From an uncultured Solirubrobacterales bacterium (GTDB lineage Bacteria > Actinomycetota > Thermoleophilia > Solirubrobacterales > Thermoleophilaceae): a DNA stretch of 33,010 nucleotides. The notes beneath the pieces were generated by a model. It ran no database searches, was not told where the DNA came from, and saw only the letters and a program-made list of their open reading frames with translations. The stretch's first letter is position 1; each line of letters starts with the position of its first letter. Location of the stretch: positions 1-33,010 of the forward strand of contig CADCVU010000048.1 in assembly GCA_902806245.1 (NCBI GenBank), given 5' to 3'. The position numbers and the translations under genes are program-made. This document shows positions 18,423-27,246 of the stretch, one piece after another.

Positions 18423-20464
18423 GCTCGCTCCGCCTCGTCGCGCTCGAGGACGACCGTGCCGTCCTCGCGCGCCCCGCCCGCCCAGCCCGGCGGCACGGCC
18501 AGGGTGGCCTCCGGGAGCTCGACGACCGCCGGTCCCTCGACGCGGTCGATCGCGCCGCGGTGGACCGTCGCCTCGACGCGCTCGCCGCCGAGGTGCGCCG
18601 GGCGCGAACCCGCCGCCTCGCGCACGCCGAGGGCGCCGGCCCGCGGCTCGCTGCCGGGGAGCGCGACGGCTACGCGGACGGTGACCAGCTCGAGCTCGGC
18701 CTCGGGGTCGGCGTAGCCGTAGCGCTCGGCGTGCGCGGTGTCGTAGGCACGGCGCAGCTCGGCCGGGTCGGGCTCCGGCTCGCCGGGAACGCCGAGCTCG
18801 AAGGCCTGGCCGCGGTAGCGCAGGTCGTAGGTGACGCGGACCTCGGGCTCGGCGCCGGGGTCGGGACCTCCGTCGGCGTCCGCGCTCACGCCGTGCGCGA
18901 GCTCCTCGCGACCCCGCCCGGCCAGTCCGCCGACGACCTCGGCGATCGCCTCGCGGGTCATCGCAGGGCCCGCCAGCAGAACACTCTCGACGAGGTCGCG
19001 CCGGCGCTCGGAGACCACCATCCCGAGCGCCGAGAGCACGCCCGAGGCGCGCGGCACGACCACACGCGTCACCCCCAGCTCCTCGGCGATCGTTGTGGCG
19101 TGCAGTGGGCCCGCGCCCCCAAAGGTGAGCAGCGCGAGCTCGCGCGGGTCGATCCCGCGCTCGACGGTCATGACCCGGACGGCGCCGGCCATCTCGGCGC
19201 TGGCCACGCGCACGATCCCCGCCGCGGTCTGCTCGACCGAGCCTAGCCCGAGCTGCTCGGCCAGGCGCCCGAGCACCCGCTCGGCGGCCGCAAGGTCGAG
19301 CGCGACCCCGCCGGCCAGCGGAGAGTCCGCGTCGAGCAGCCCGAGGGCGAGGTTGGCGTCGGTCACCGTGGGCTGCTCGCCGCCGCGGCCGTAGCACGCC
19401 GGGCCCGGCTCGGCCCCCGCGGAGTGCGGACCGACGCGCAGCGCCCCGCCGGTGTCGCACCAGGCGATCGAGCCGCCGCCGGCGCCGACCGTGTGGACGT
19501 CGACCATGGGGAGCGCGAGCGCCCTGCCGCCGACCTCGCGTTCGCCGGCCGTGGCCACCGCCCCGCCGAGCGTGACCGAGACGTCGCACGATGTCCCGCC
19601 CATGTCGAGGCAGACGGCGTCCGGGGCCTCGGCGGCGCGGGCGCGGTGCGCGGCGCCCACCGCTCCGCCGGCCGGTCCGGAGAGCACGGTCCAGGAGCCG
19701 TGGCGGGCCGCGGTCGCGGCGTCGACCACGCCGCCGCCCGAGAGCATCACCTCCGGCGCGGGGAGACCGCAGTCGTGCGCGCGCTCGGCAAGGCGCTCGA
19801 GGTAGCGCCGGGTCGGCGGCGAGAGCGCCGCGTCGACCACCGTCGTCGCGCAGCGCTCGTACTCGCGGAACACGCCGGCGGTCGCGTGCGAGGTCGAGAC
19901 GTGGATCTCGGCTCCGAGGACCTCGGCGATCAGCTCCTCACAGCGCTGCTCGTGCCCCGAGTGGCGGAAGCCCCACAACAGGCACACGGCCGCGGCCTCG
20001 AGCGGGCCGTCGTCGCCCGGCTCGGCCAAGGGGACGAGAGCGGACCGCAGACCGTCCTCGTCGAGCTCACGTATGACCCCGTCGGGGCCCGAGCGCTCGG
20101 GCACGGCGACCCGCAGATCGGCCCCGACCAGCGGGGGCGGGCGCCCGACGCAGAGGCGGTAGAGCTCCGCTCGGGCCTGACGGCCGAGCTCCTCGAGATC
20201 GGTGAAGCCTTCGGTGGCGAGCAGCGCGGTGCGCGCCACCCTTCCCTCGAGCAGCGCGTTGGTCCCGACGGTCATGCCGTGCACGAACCGGGTCACCCCG
20301 CCGGCCTCGGCCCCGGCGCGCGCGAGCACGGCCTCGACCGCGTCGAGGGCTCCCCGGGACTGGTCGTCCGGCGTGGTCGGCGCCTTGGCGGTGACGAGAT
20401 CGCCGTGGCTGGTGAGCAGCGCGGCGTCGGTGAAGGTCCCGCCGACGTCGACCCCGAGGAGCAT
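18419..20464 (-). CDS. hyuA: Hydantoinase/oxoprolinase A family protein
   Basis: MLLGVDVGGTFTDAALLTSHGDLVTAKAPTTPDDQSRG, HGMTVGTNALLEGRVARTALLATEGF, DMGGTSCDVSV, GPACYGRGGEQPTVTDANLALGLLD. Overlaps hyuB by 4 nt. Confidence 0.95.
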   Translation of the reverse strand: MLLGVDVGGTFTDAALLTSHGDLVTAKAPTTPDDQSRGALDAVEAVLARAGAEAGGVTRFVHGMTVGTNALLEGRVARTALLATEGFTDLEELGRQARAELYRLCVGRPPPLVGADLRVAVPERSGPDGVIRELDEDGLRSALVPLAEPGDDGPLEAAAVCLLWGFRHSGHEQRCEELIAEVLGAEIHVSTSHATAGVFREYERCATTVVDAALSPPTRRYLERLAERAHDCGLPAPEVMLSGGGVVDAATAARHGSWTVLSGPAGGAVGAAHRARAAEAPDAVCLDMGGTSCDVSVTLGGAVATAGEREVGGRALALPMVDVHTVGAGGGSIAWCDTGGALRVGPHSAGAEPGPACYGRGGEQPTVTDANLALGLLDADSPLAGGVALDLAAAERVLGRLAEQLGLGSVEQTAAGIVRVASAEMAGAVRVMTVERGIDPRELALLTFGGAGPLHATTIAEELGVTRVVVPRASGVLSALGMVVSERRRDLVESVLLAGPAMTREAIAEVVGGLAGRGREELAHGVSADADGGPDPGAEPEVRVTYDLRYRGQAFELGVPGEPEPDPAELRRAYDTAHAERYGYADPEAELELVTVRVAVALPGSEPRAGALGVREAAGSRPAHLGGERVEATVHRGAIDRVEGPAVVELPEATLAVPPGWAGGAREDGTVVLERDEAERA

Positions 20465-20470
20465 GGAGAG

Positions 20471-20476
20471 AAGTTA
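20471..20476 (-). promoter_or_regulatory. Putative -10 TAACTT, 6 nt before the ATG of hyuA (leaderless type)
   Basis: Minus strand: TAACTT-CTCTCC-ATG. Confidence 0.4.
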
Positions 20477-20697
20477 CCCGGCTCCCCGAGGGGGCCTCCG
20501 CCTTCTCCCCGGCGCGTGCGCGATCGTTGACGCGAGGGGGTTGGGTTCAAGCCGATCGGGAAGGATCCAGCCAACCGGATGGCGCTACCAGGTGGCACAG
20601 CAGCGGCCGCGGGCCGAACGTGGGAGCCGAGTCCGGGCAGCGCCCCGTCGGCTAACGCGATCGCCTCGGGGCGCCTCTCCCGGACCAGGGCGCTCAT

Positions 20698-22222
20698 GCG
20701 CGACGATCGGCTCGCCGGGCGCGCGGCCCGGGGTGACCACCAAGCCTTTGCCGAGCTCTACCGCCGCCATCACCAGCGCCTCTACCGCTACTGCCTGAGC
20801 CTCGTCGGGGACCCCGAGGACGCGGCCGACGCGCTCCAGGGCACGATGGCCAAGGCGCTGTCGTCGCTCGAGCGCGGTGAGACGGTCAAGAACGTGCGCC
20901 CGTGGCTCTTCCGGATCGCCCACAACGCCGCGATCGACCTGATCCGCCTGCGCCGTCCTCGCGCGCCCCTCGAGGAGATCGAGGAGATCGAGTCCTCGGC
21001 GCTGACCGCTCCCAGCGCGGCCAGCCAGGCCCAGAGTCGTGAGGAGCTCGCCGAGGTCGTCTCCGACATCCGCGGGCTGCCCGAGCGCCAGAGCAGCGCC
21101 CTCGTCATGCGCGAGCTCTCTGAGCTCTCCTACGCGGAGATCGCCGGGGCGCTCGAGACCTCGCCGCTGGCGGCGCGCCAGCTCGTGCACCAGGCGCGGT
21201 CGCTGCTGCACGACAACCGAGCAGGGAGGACCATGGATTGCTACACGGTTCGTCAGGCGCTCGACGAGACCGACGGACGACGACCCCGCGACCGGCGTAT
21301 CCGCGCCCACATCTCCGCCTGCCGGGACTGCGAGGCCTACCGGCGCTCGATCCGCGCGCGCCGCTCGGTCCTCGCCGCACTCGCCCCGCCGCTCACGCCG
21401 GCCGCCGCGAGCGAGATCTTCGGCCGCCTGTTCCCCTCCAGCTCGGCCCCGGGGGCCGGCCTCGCCGCGGGCGGGCTCACCGCGGGCGCGGCCGAGCTCG
21501 CCGGCGCCTCGGGGATCGTCAAGGCAGCGACCGCGGCCGCGGCCGCCGCCGTGGCGGTCGCCGCGGTGGGTGGCGCGGTCGTGGCCGGCGGGGCACTGCT
21601 GGGTCCCGACGAGCCCGGCTCCCGCGCCACGGCGCCGGGCGACGCCGACGCGGTGCTCAGGCCGGACCTGCCGGCGCTGCGCCCCTTGCCCTCGCCGGCG
21701 GAGCGGGCGGAGGCCGCAAAGAGCAGAGACGAAGACGCCGAGCCTGACGAAGCCGGCTCACCGGCGGGCCCGTCGGGCGACGGTAGTCCCCCGGTCGACC
21801 TGGCGCAGAGCGATCCGCCGGTCGACCTGGCCACGGTCGAAGCTCCGGCCGACGCGGACGAGACGCTGGCGGGCGCGGACGACCTGGAGATCGACGTTCC
21901 CGACGGATCGTCGGGGACGAGCGTCGGTGACACCGACCTCCCCGGCGACTCCGACGGCCCCGGAGTGAAGGTTCCCGACATCGACCTCCCGAGCGACTCG
22001 GGCGGCGCCGGAGCGGAGATCCCAGACGTCGAGGTCCCCGACGTCGAGGTCGACACCCCTGACGTCGAGGTGCCCGACGGCTCGGCTGGCCCTCGGGTGG
22101 ATATCCCCGACGTCCAGATTCCCGAGGTCGACGTCCCCGACGGCTCGGACGGGCCCGGCGGGATCGACGTGGACGTGCCCGAGCCCGACGTGGAGGTACC
22201 CGGCGGGGGCCTGGTCGGTTAG
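20698..22222 (+). CDS. ECF-type sigma factor fused to zinc-binding anti-sigma-like domain, TM segment and Asp/Pro/Val-rich repeat tail
   Basis: Sigma2 GDHQAFAELYRRHHQRLYRYCLSLVGDPEDAADALQGTMAKAL..RPWLFRIAHNAAIDLIR; sigma4 LPERQSSALVMRELSELSYAEIAGALETSPLAARQLVHQARSLL; HISACRDCEAY (Hx3Cx2C ZAS motif); hydrophobic KAATAAAAAAVAVAAVGGAVVAGGALLG; tail with PDVEVPDVEVDTPDVEVPDG. Confidence 0.88.
21890..22210 (+). repeat. Degenerate coding repeats (P-D-[VI]-[DEQ]-[VIL] units) in the tail of the sigma fusion
   Basis: Repeated gacgtcgaggtcccc-like units encoding IDVPDG..VPDIDLPSD..IPDVEVPDVEVDTPDVEVPDG..IPDVQIPEVDVPDG..VDVPEPDVEVPGG. Confidence 0.75.
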
Positions 22223-22230
22223 AAGCTCGC

Positions 22231-22276
22231 GGCCCTCGGGGCCGGCGCCGGCTACCGGCGGGCTCAGGACGAGCCC
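22231..22276. terminator. Putative bidirectional terminator-like hairpins between convergent genes
   Basis: GGCCC-TCG-GGGCC (22231-22243) and GGGCTC-AGGAC-GAGCCC (22260-22276) in the convergent gap; no U-tract. Confidence 0.35.
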
Positions 22277-22285
22277 AGCGTGGCC

Positions 22286-22711
22286 TCAGGCCGCGGCGAG
22301 GCCCTCGAAGCGCTCGTCCAGGTGCTTGTGGGAGGGGCAGTACAGGCCACCGGGCAGAGGGTTGCGTTGGCAGGCGCCCCCCTTGCGGGTGGTCGCGTGA
22401 CAGCACAGCGGCGTCCCGTCGCAGCTGACGCCCCGCTCGGCGTAGCTGTCGACGAGCTGGGCGGCCTCGGTCATGTGGCGTTCGATGACCTGACGCACGT
22501 GGAGCTGGCGGGAGAGGGGGAAGAGGGTGCGCACGTCGTAGAAGAGCGTCCGGGTGGGGAAGGCGAAGTAGTGGCGATCGTGCGCGAGGCGTTCGACCGA
22601 CGCCTCACACGCGCGCAGCAGTCGTTGCCTTCCCTCGACCGTCGACCCGCGCCGGTCCGGCGCGACCTCGCGGCATAGGTCGCGGTACATCGAGCGGCTG
22701 ATCTCGTACAC
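22286..22711 (-). CDS. Conserved hypothetical protein with C-terminal Cys/His (CxxxT..C..YCxxH) putative zinc motif
   Basis: 141-aa ORF with GTG start and purine-rich SD-like upstream (AGGGGAGAGAGAGG); C-terminus CCHATTRKGGACQRNPLPGGLYCPSHKH. Confidence 0.65.
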   Translation of the reverse strand: MYEISRSMYRDLCREVAPDRRGSTVEGRQRLLRACEASVERLAHDRHYFAFPTRTLFYDVRTLFPLSRQLHVRQVIERHMTEAAQLVDSYAERGVSCDGTPLCCHATTRKGGACQRNPLPGGLYCPSHKHLDERFEGLAAA

Positions 22712-22857
22712 AGCGGACCTCTCTCTCCCCTGAACGCTTCTCCACCCCGTCGTGGCGCGAGCGATTGTGTCACCGGCTTGTGAAGGCTCGCCGGGGGCTT
22801 GTGTTAAGCATGATTAAGCGCAAGTTCCAGGGAATTCGCCGCCGGGCGCCGACCGGC

Positions 22858-24378
22858 TCACTCCCAGCGCTCGGCGGTCGGCGCGAGATCGCCTCGAACC
22901 ACGAGGTGACGGCCGTCGAGGGCGCGGTCGACGTCGGGTCGATCGCGGCGGCGGTGCGCCCCTCGGCTCTCGCCTCGGGCCAGCGCCGCGGCGGCGACGG
23001 AACGAGCCAGCGCGTGCTCGTCCTCGGCCAGGGCGAGCAGCCCCTCCTCCGAGCGCTCGAGTCCCGCGAACCGCCACAGGGCGCGGCGCGTGGCCGGGGT
23101 CGGAGGCTCGACGACCGTCGGTCCCGCCTGCGAGAACCCCGGTCGCGACCGGGCCCTCGGAGGCGGCTCGTCGAGCGCCGCCTCGGCCGCGCGGCGCCCG
23201 AAGACGAAGCACTCGGCCAGCGAGTTCGAGGCCAGGCGATTGGCTCCGTGCAGCCCCGTGCACGCGCATTCGCCGACCGCCAGCAGGCCGGGCAGGGTGG
23301 AGCGACCGTCGAGATCGGTGGCCACCCCGCCCATCGTGTAGTGCGCGGCGGGCGCGACGGGTACCGGCGCGGCGGCGGGATCGAGGCCGGCCTGCTCCAG
23401 GGCGCTCACGACGTTCGGGAACCTCGTCGTGTCCAGCGTCCGCATGTCCAGGACCACGCGCGCCGCCGGCCGCGCGCGCAGCTCGTCCTCGATGGCCAGC
23501 GCCACCTCGTCACGGGGCGCCAGCTCGTCGACGAAGCGCTCTCCGGCCTCGTTCAGCAGGACCGCGCCCTCGCCGCGGAGGGCCTCGGTGAGGAGGAAGC
23601 CATCGTGGCCGTCGTCGGAGACGAGTGCGGTGGGATGGAACTGGACGAGCTCGAGGTCGGCCAGGGCGGCGCCGGCCGCGAGAGCCAGCGAGAGGCCGGC
23701 GCCGATCGCCCCGGAGGGGTTGGTCGTTCGTTCCCAGAGGGCCGCCGCGCCGCCGGTGGCCAGGACGGTCCCGCGAGCGCGGACCTCGATCTCGCCGGCC
23801 GGAGCGCCGGAGCAGGTGGACTCGGCGTAGAGCCCGGCGCAGCGGCCGTCCTCGACGACCAGCGCGGTCACCGTGGTCTCCTCGAGCACCTCGATGCGCT
23901 CGTCGGTGGCCGCGTGGGCCGAGAGGCAGCGGGTGATCCGCCGACCGGTCGCGCTCCCGCCCGCGTGGGCCACCCGCCGGCGCGAGTGCCCGCCCTCGAG
24001 CCCGAGCGCGAGGCCGCCGGCCGCCTCGGCGTCGAAGCGGACGCCGAGCGCCTCGAGGTCGCGCACGCGATCCGCCGACTCGGTGGTCAGGACCTCGACG
24101 GCGCTCGGGCGTGAGGCGCCGCGCCCGGCCACCAGCGTGTCCTCGGCGTGCAGGGCGGGGGAGTCCTCGGGCGCCAGAGCCGCCGCCACCCCGCCCTGGG
24201 CCCAATAGCTCGCCGAGGCCGCGAGCGGCGAGCGCGAGACGAGCGCGACCCGCGCCCCGGCGCGAGCGGCGCAGAGCGCCGCATAGAGCCCGGCCGCGCC
24301 CGAGCCGACCACGGCCACCTCGACCTCGAGGGCGCCGGCCCGACCGGCCGGCGGAGGCGAGGGAGTGCGGGCGGCCAC
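22858..24378 (-). CDS. nadB: L-aspartate oxidase
   Basis: VAVVGSGAAGLYAALCAARAGARVALVSRSPLAASASYWAQGGVAAAL, GGHSRRRVAHAGGSATGRRI, VQFHPTAL, HYTMGGVATDLDGRSTLPGLLAVGECACTGLHGANRLASNSLAECFVFGRRAA. Confidence 0.95.
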   Translation of the reverse strand: MAARTPSPPPAGRAGALEVEVAVVGSGAAGLYAALCAARAGARVALVSRSPLAASASYWAQGGVAAALAPEDSPALHAEDTLVAGRGASRPSAVEVLTTESADRVRDLEALGVRFDAEAAGGLALGLEGGHSRRRVAHAGGSATGRRITRCLSAHAATDERIEVLEETTVTALVVEDGRCAGLYAESTCSGAPAGEIEVRARGTVLATGGAAALWERTTNPSGAIGAGLSLALAAGAALADLELVQFHPTALVSDDGHDGFLLTEALRGEGAVLLNEAGERFVDELAPRDEVALAIEDELRARPAARVVLDMRTLDTTRFPNVVSALEQAGLDPAAAPVPVAPAAHYTMGGVATDLDGRSTLPGLLAVGECACTGLHGANRLASNSLAECFVFGRRAAEAALDEPPPRARSRPGFSQAGPTVVEPPTPATRRALWRFAGLERSEEGLLALAEDEHALARSVAAAALARGESRGAHRRRDRPDVDRALDGRHLVVRGDLAPTAERWE

Positions 24379-24401
24379 GGTCGGGAAGGAACCGTACCGG
24401 C

Positions 24402-25412
24402 ATGGGATCCCCGCTCCTCTTTCGCCACCCCTCGTCGCTCGAGCACGAGACCGGCGCCCACCCGGAGGGCTCGGGGCGGATCGAGGCCATCGAGGCCGAG
24501 CTCGCGGCGCGCGACTGGCTCGGGTGGGAGCCCCGCGAGGCGCCCGCCGTCGACCTCGGCGTCCTGCGCGCGGTGCACCCCGACGCCCACATCGAGGCCG
24601 TCCGGGCCGTGAGCCAGCGGGGCGGCGGAGCGTTCGACCCCGACACCGTCGCGAGCGCCGGTTCCTACGTCGCCGCCCTGCACGCCGCCGGCGGCGCGTG
24701 CGCGATGGCCGAGGCGCTGCTGGCCGGTGATGCGGGCGCGGGATTCTGCGCCCTGCGCCCGCCCGGCCACCACGCCGAGCCGGCTCAGGCCATGGGCTTC
24801 TGCCTGTTCAACAACGTGGCCGTGGCCGCGCGCCACGCCCTCGACTCCCTCGGCGCCCGCCGGGTCTTCGTGCTCGACTGGGACGTCCACCACGGCAACG
24901 GGACCAACGACATCTTCCACGCGAGCGACGAGCTGCTGTTCGCCAGCATCCACCAGTCGCCGCTGTACCCGGGGACCGGACCGCTCTCCGACACCGGCTC
25001 GGGCCGGGGCGAGGGGTACACGATCAACCTGCCGGTCGCGCCCGGCTCGGGCGAGCAGAGTTGGCTCGCGCTCGTCGAGCACGTCGTCGCGCCGGCCGCC
25101 GCGGCCTTCGAGCCGGACCTCGTGCTCGCCTCTGCCGGATTCGACGCCCACCGCGCCGACCCGCTCGCCACCTGCCGGCTCGAGACGTCCTCCTTCGGTG
25201 AGCTGGCTCGCCACGCGCGGGCGATCGCCGACGCCGCGGGCGCCCCGGTCGGAGCGGTGCTCGAGGGCGGCTACGACGTCGACGCGCTTGCGGCCTCGGT
25301 GGCGGCGACGCTCGAGGGGCTGGCGGAGGGCGGCGCGCCCCGCGCGGTCGAGCCCGACGCGGCGACCGAGCGGGCCAGGCAGGCGGTCGGGCGCTTCTGG
25401 GCGCTGGCCTGA
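24402..25412 (+). CDS. Histone deacetylase family protein (AcuC/acetylpolyamine amidohydrolase-like)
   Basis: LRPPGHHAEPAQAMGFCLFNNVAVAARHAL, VFVLDWDVHHGNGTNDIF, SIHQSPLYPGTG, VLASAGFDAHRADPL, LEGGYDVDALA. Confidence 0.93.
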   Translation: MGSPLLFRHPSSLEHETGAHPEGSGRIEAIEAELAARDWLGWEPREAPAVDLGVLRAVHPDAHIEAVRAVSQRGGGAFDPDTVASAGSYVAALHAAGGACAMAEALLAGDAGAGFCALRPPGHHAEPAQAMGFCLFNNVAVAARHALDSLGARRVFVLDWDVHHGNGTNDIFHASDELLFASIHQSPLYPGTGPLSDTGSGRGEGYTINLPVAPGSGEQSWLALVEHVVAPAAAAFEPDLVLASAGFDAHRADPLATCRLETSSFGELARHARAIADAAGAPVGAVLEGGYDVDALAASVAATLEGLAEGGAPRAVEPDAATERARQAVGRFWALA

Positions 25413-25468
25413 GCGCCGCTCGACGGCCTCGTGCTCGTCCTCTCCGGACCGCGTGACACCATGGACCG

Positions 25469-26326
25469 ATGACCGAGCCCTTGCGACCCGAGCTCCCGAT
25501 CGCCGTCTTCGACTCCGGGGTCGGGGGACTCACCGTACTGCACGAGTGCCTCGTGTCCCTGCCCCACGAGGACTTCCTCTACCTCGGCGACACGGCCCGC
25601 TTTCCGTACGGCGAGCGCTCGGCGCGGGAGCTGCGCGACTTCGCCCTCGAGCTCGCCGACATCCTGCTCGCGCACGGATCGAAGCTCCTGATCGTCGCCT
25701 GCAACTCGGCCACCGCGGCGGCTCTGCCGGCGCTGCGCGAGCACCTCGCCGGCCGGGTCGGGGTGGTCGCCGTGGTCGCGCCGGAGTCGCGGCTCGCCGC
25801 TCAGGTCACCCGCAACGGGCGAGTCGGGCTCCTGGCCACGCCGGCGACCGTCGCGAGCGGCGCCTACGACCGGGCACTCGCCGCGGTCGCCCCCGACGCC
25901 ACGCTCGAGTCCGTCCCCGCGCCGGATCTCGCTCCGCTGATCCAGGCCGGCCACGAGGTCGACGAGCGCGTGGTCGAGCTGGTCGAGCGGCTGTGCGCGC
26001 CGCTGCGCGCCGCGGAGGTCGACACCGTGATCCTCGGGTGCACCCACTATCCGCTCGTGCGGCCGATGCTCCAGCGCGCGCTGGGGCGACGCGTCGAGAT
26101 CGTCTCCTCGGGCGCGGCCATCGCCGAGGAGGTCGAGCGCTCGCTGGCCGACGGTGGCCTCGCCCGGCCCGAGGGCCGGCGCGGCGGCTATCGCTTCCTG
26201 TGCTCGGGCGATCCGGAGGCCTTCCGGGCGCTCGGCACGCGCTTCCTCCAGCTTCCGCTCGGCGAGGTGCGCCACGTCGGGGTCGCACCGGTGGTCGATG
26301 GGATCGAACGTCCGGTGGCCGCGTGA
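25469..26326 (+). CDS. murI: Glutamate racemase
   Basis: IAVFDSGVGGLTVLHECL, YLGDTARFPYGERSAREL, VACNSATAAALPALRE, VILGCTHYPLVRPML. Confidence 0.95.
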   Translation: MTEPLRPELPIAVFDSGVGGLTVLHECLVSLPHEDFLYLGDTARFPYGERSARELRDFALELADILLAHGSKLLIVACNSATAAALPALREHLAGRVGVVAVVAPESRLAAQVTRNGRVGLLATPATVASGAYDRALAAVAPDATLESVPAPDLAPLIQAGHEVDERVVELVERLCAPLRAAEVDTVILGCTHYPLVRPMLQRALGRRVEIVSSGAAIAEEVERSLADGGLARPEGRRGGYRFLCSGDPEAFRALGTRFLQLPLGEVRHVGVAPVVDGIERPVAA

Positions 26327-27048
26327 GGAACGACGGCCGCAGCCCGGAGGACCTGCGCCCGGTCGAGATCGCCGCCGGATTCGTGCGCTCGGCCACCGGC
26401 TCGGCGCTGTTCGCCCAGGGCGCCACCCGGGTCATCTGCACGGCCTCGGTGGTCGACTCGGTGCCGCGCTGGATGGCCGGCCGCGGGCGCGGATGGGTGA
26501 CCTCCGAGTACGGGATGCTCCCCGCCTCGACCGGCGAGCGCAAGCAGCGCGACGTGACCCGCGGGCGCCCCGACGGGCGCACGGTGGAAATCCAGCGGCT
26601 GATCGGGCGCTCCCTGCGCGGGGTGATCGACTTCGAGGCGCTCGGCGAGCGCACGGTCTACGTCGACTGCGACGTGCTCGAGGCCGACGGCGGCACGCGC
26701 TGCGCGTCGATCACCGGCGGGTTCGTCGCCCTCCAGCTCGCGCTGGCGCGGCTGGTCGACGAGGGGAAGCTGAGCCGCCTGCCCCTCAACGGTTCGATCG
26801 CGGCGGTGTCGTGCGGCATGGTCGGCGGCGAGGCCCTGCTCGACCTCGACTACTCCGAGGACTCGACCGCGGAGGTCGACGCCAACGTGGTCATGGCCGG
26901 CGACGGCGGGCTGGTCGAGGTCCAGACCACGGCCGAGCGCACGCCGCTCTCGCGCGCCTCGCTCGACACCCTGCTCGAGCTCGCGGCTTCGGGGATCGAG
27001 GAGCTGCGGGCGGCCCAGGCCGAGGCCACGGGCGGACTGCCCGGCTGA
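26323..27048 (+). CDS. rph: Ribonuclease PH
   Basis: RNDGRSPEDLRPVEIAAGFVRSATGSALFAQGATRVICTASV, GRGRGWVTSEYGMLPASTGERKQRD, RTVEIQRLIGRSLRGVIDFEALGERTVYVDCDVLEADGGTRCASITGGFVAL. GTGA overlap with murI. Confidence 0.95.
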   Translation: MRNDGRSPEDLRPVEIAAGFVRSATGSALFAQGATRVICTASVVDSVPRWMAGRGRGWVTSEYGMLPASTGERKQRDVTRGRPDGRTVEIQRLIGRSLRGVIDFEALGERTVYVDCDVLEADGGTRCASITGGFVALQLALARLVDEGKLSRLPLNGSIAAVSCGMVGGEALLDLDYSEDSTAEVDANVVMAGDGGLVEVQTTAERTPLSRASLDTLLELAASGIEELRAAQAEATGGLPG

Positions 27049-27049
27049 G

Positions 27050-27246
27050 ATGGTTGATTCCACGACCGCGTCCGGCCGGATGGCGCGCCATAGCGTCGCT
27101 GGACCTTTGTCCTCAGCCTCGCCGATGCCATCAGCATCGAGGGGGAGGCGGTCTTGGCCGCCGAGGGGGCGGAGCCCCCGTGCCTGCGTCCGCGGCCAGC
27201 TCGCTCTGGCGCGCCCCTGGACGCACGCGGGCGCGGAATCGACCAT
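27050..27246. mobile_element. Putative MITE-like / structured palindromic element with imperfect terminal inverted repeats
   Basis: Left end ATGGTTGATTCC (27050-27061), right end GGAATCGACCAT (27235-27246), 11/12 complementary; looser complementarity extends ~55 nt inward; flanked by CTGAG direct repeats at 27045-27049 and 27247-27251; internal hairpins. Confidence 0.55.

Noticed and set aside
16731-18716. 661-aa plus-strand ORF antisense to hyuB/hyuA
   Set aside because: No recognisable motifs; the minus-strand frame has full hydantoinase signatures.
20520-20560. TTGACG considered as -35 for the sigma-fusion gene
   Set aside because: No convincing -10 at 16-18 nt spacing.
24727-26325. Upstream part of the long ORF annotated 24727-27048
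   Set aside because: Only the last 242 aa (from 26323) are RNase PH; the rest is an out-of-frame read of the HDAC and murI genes.
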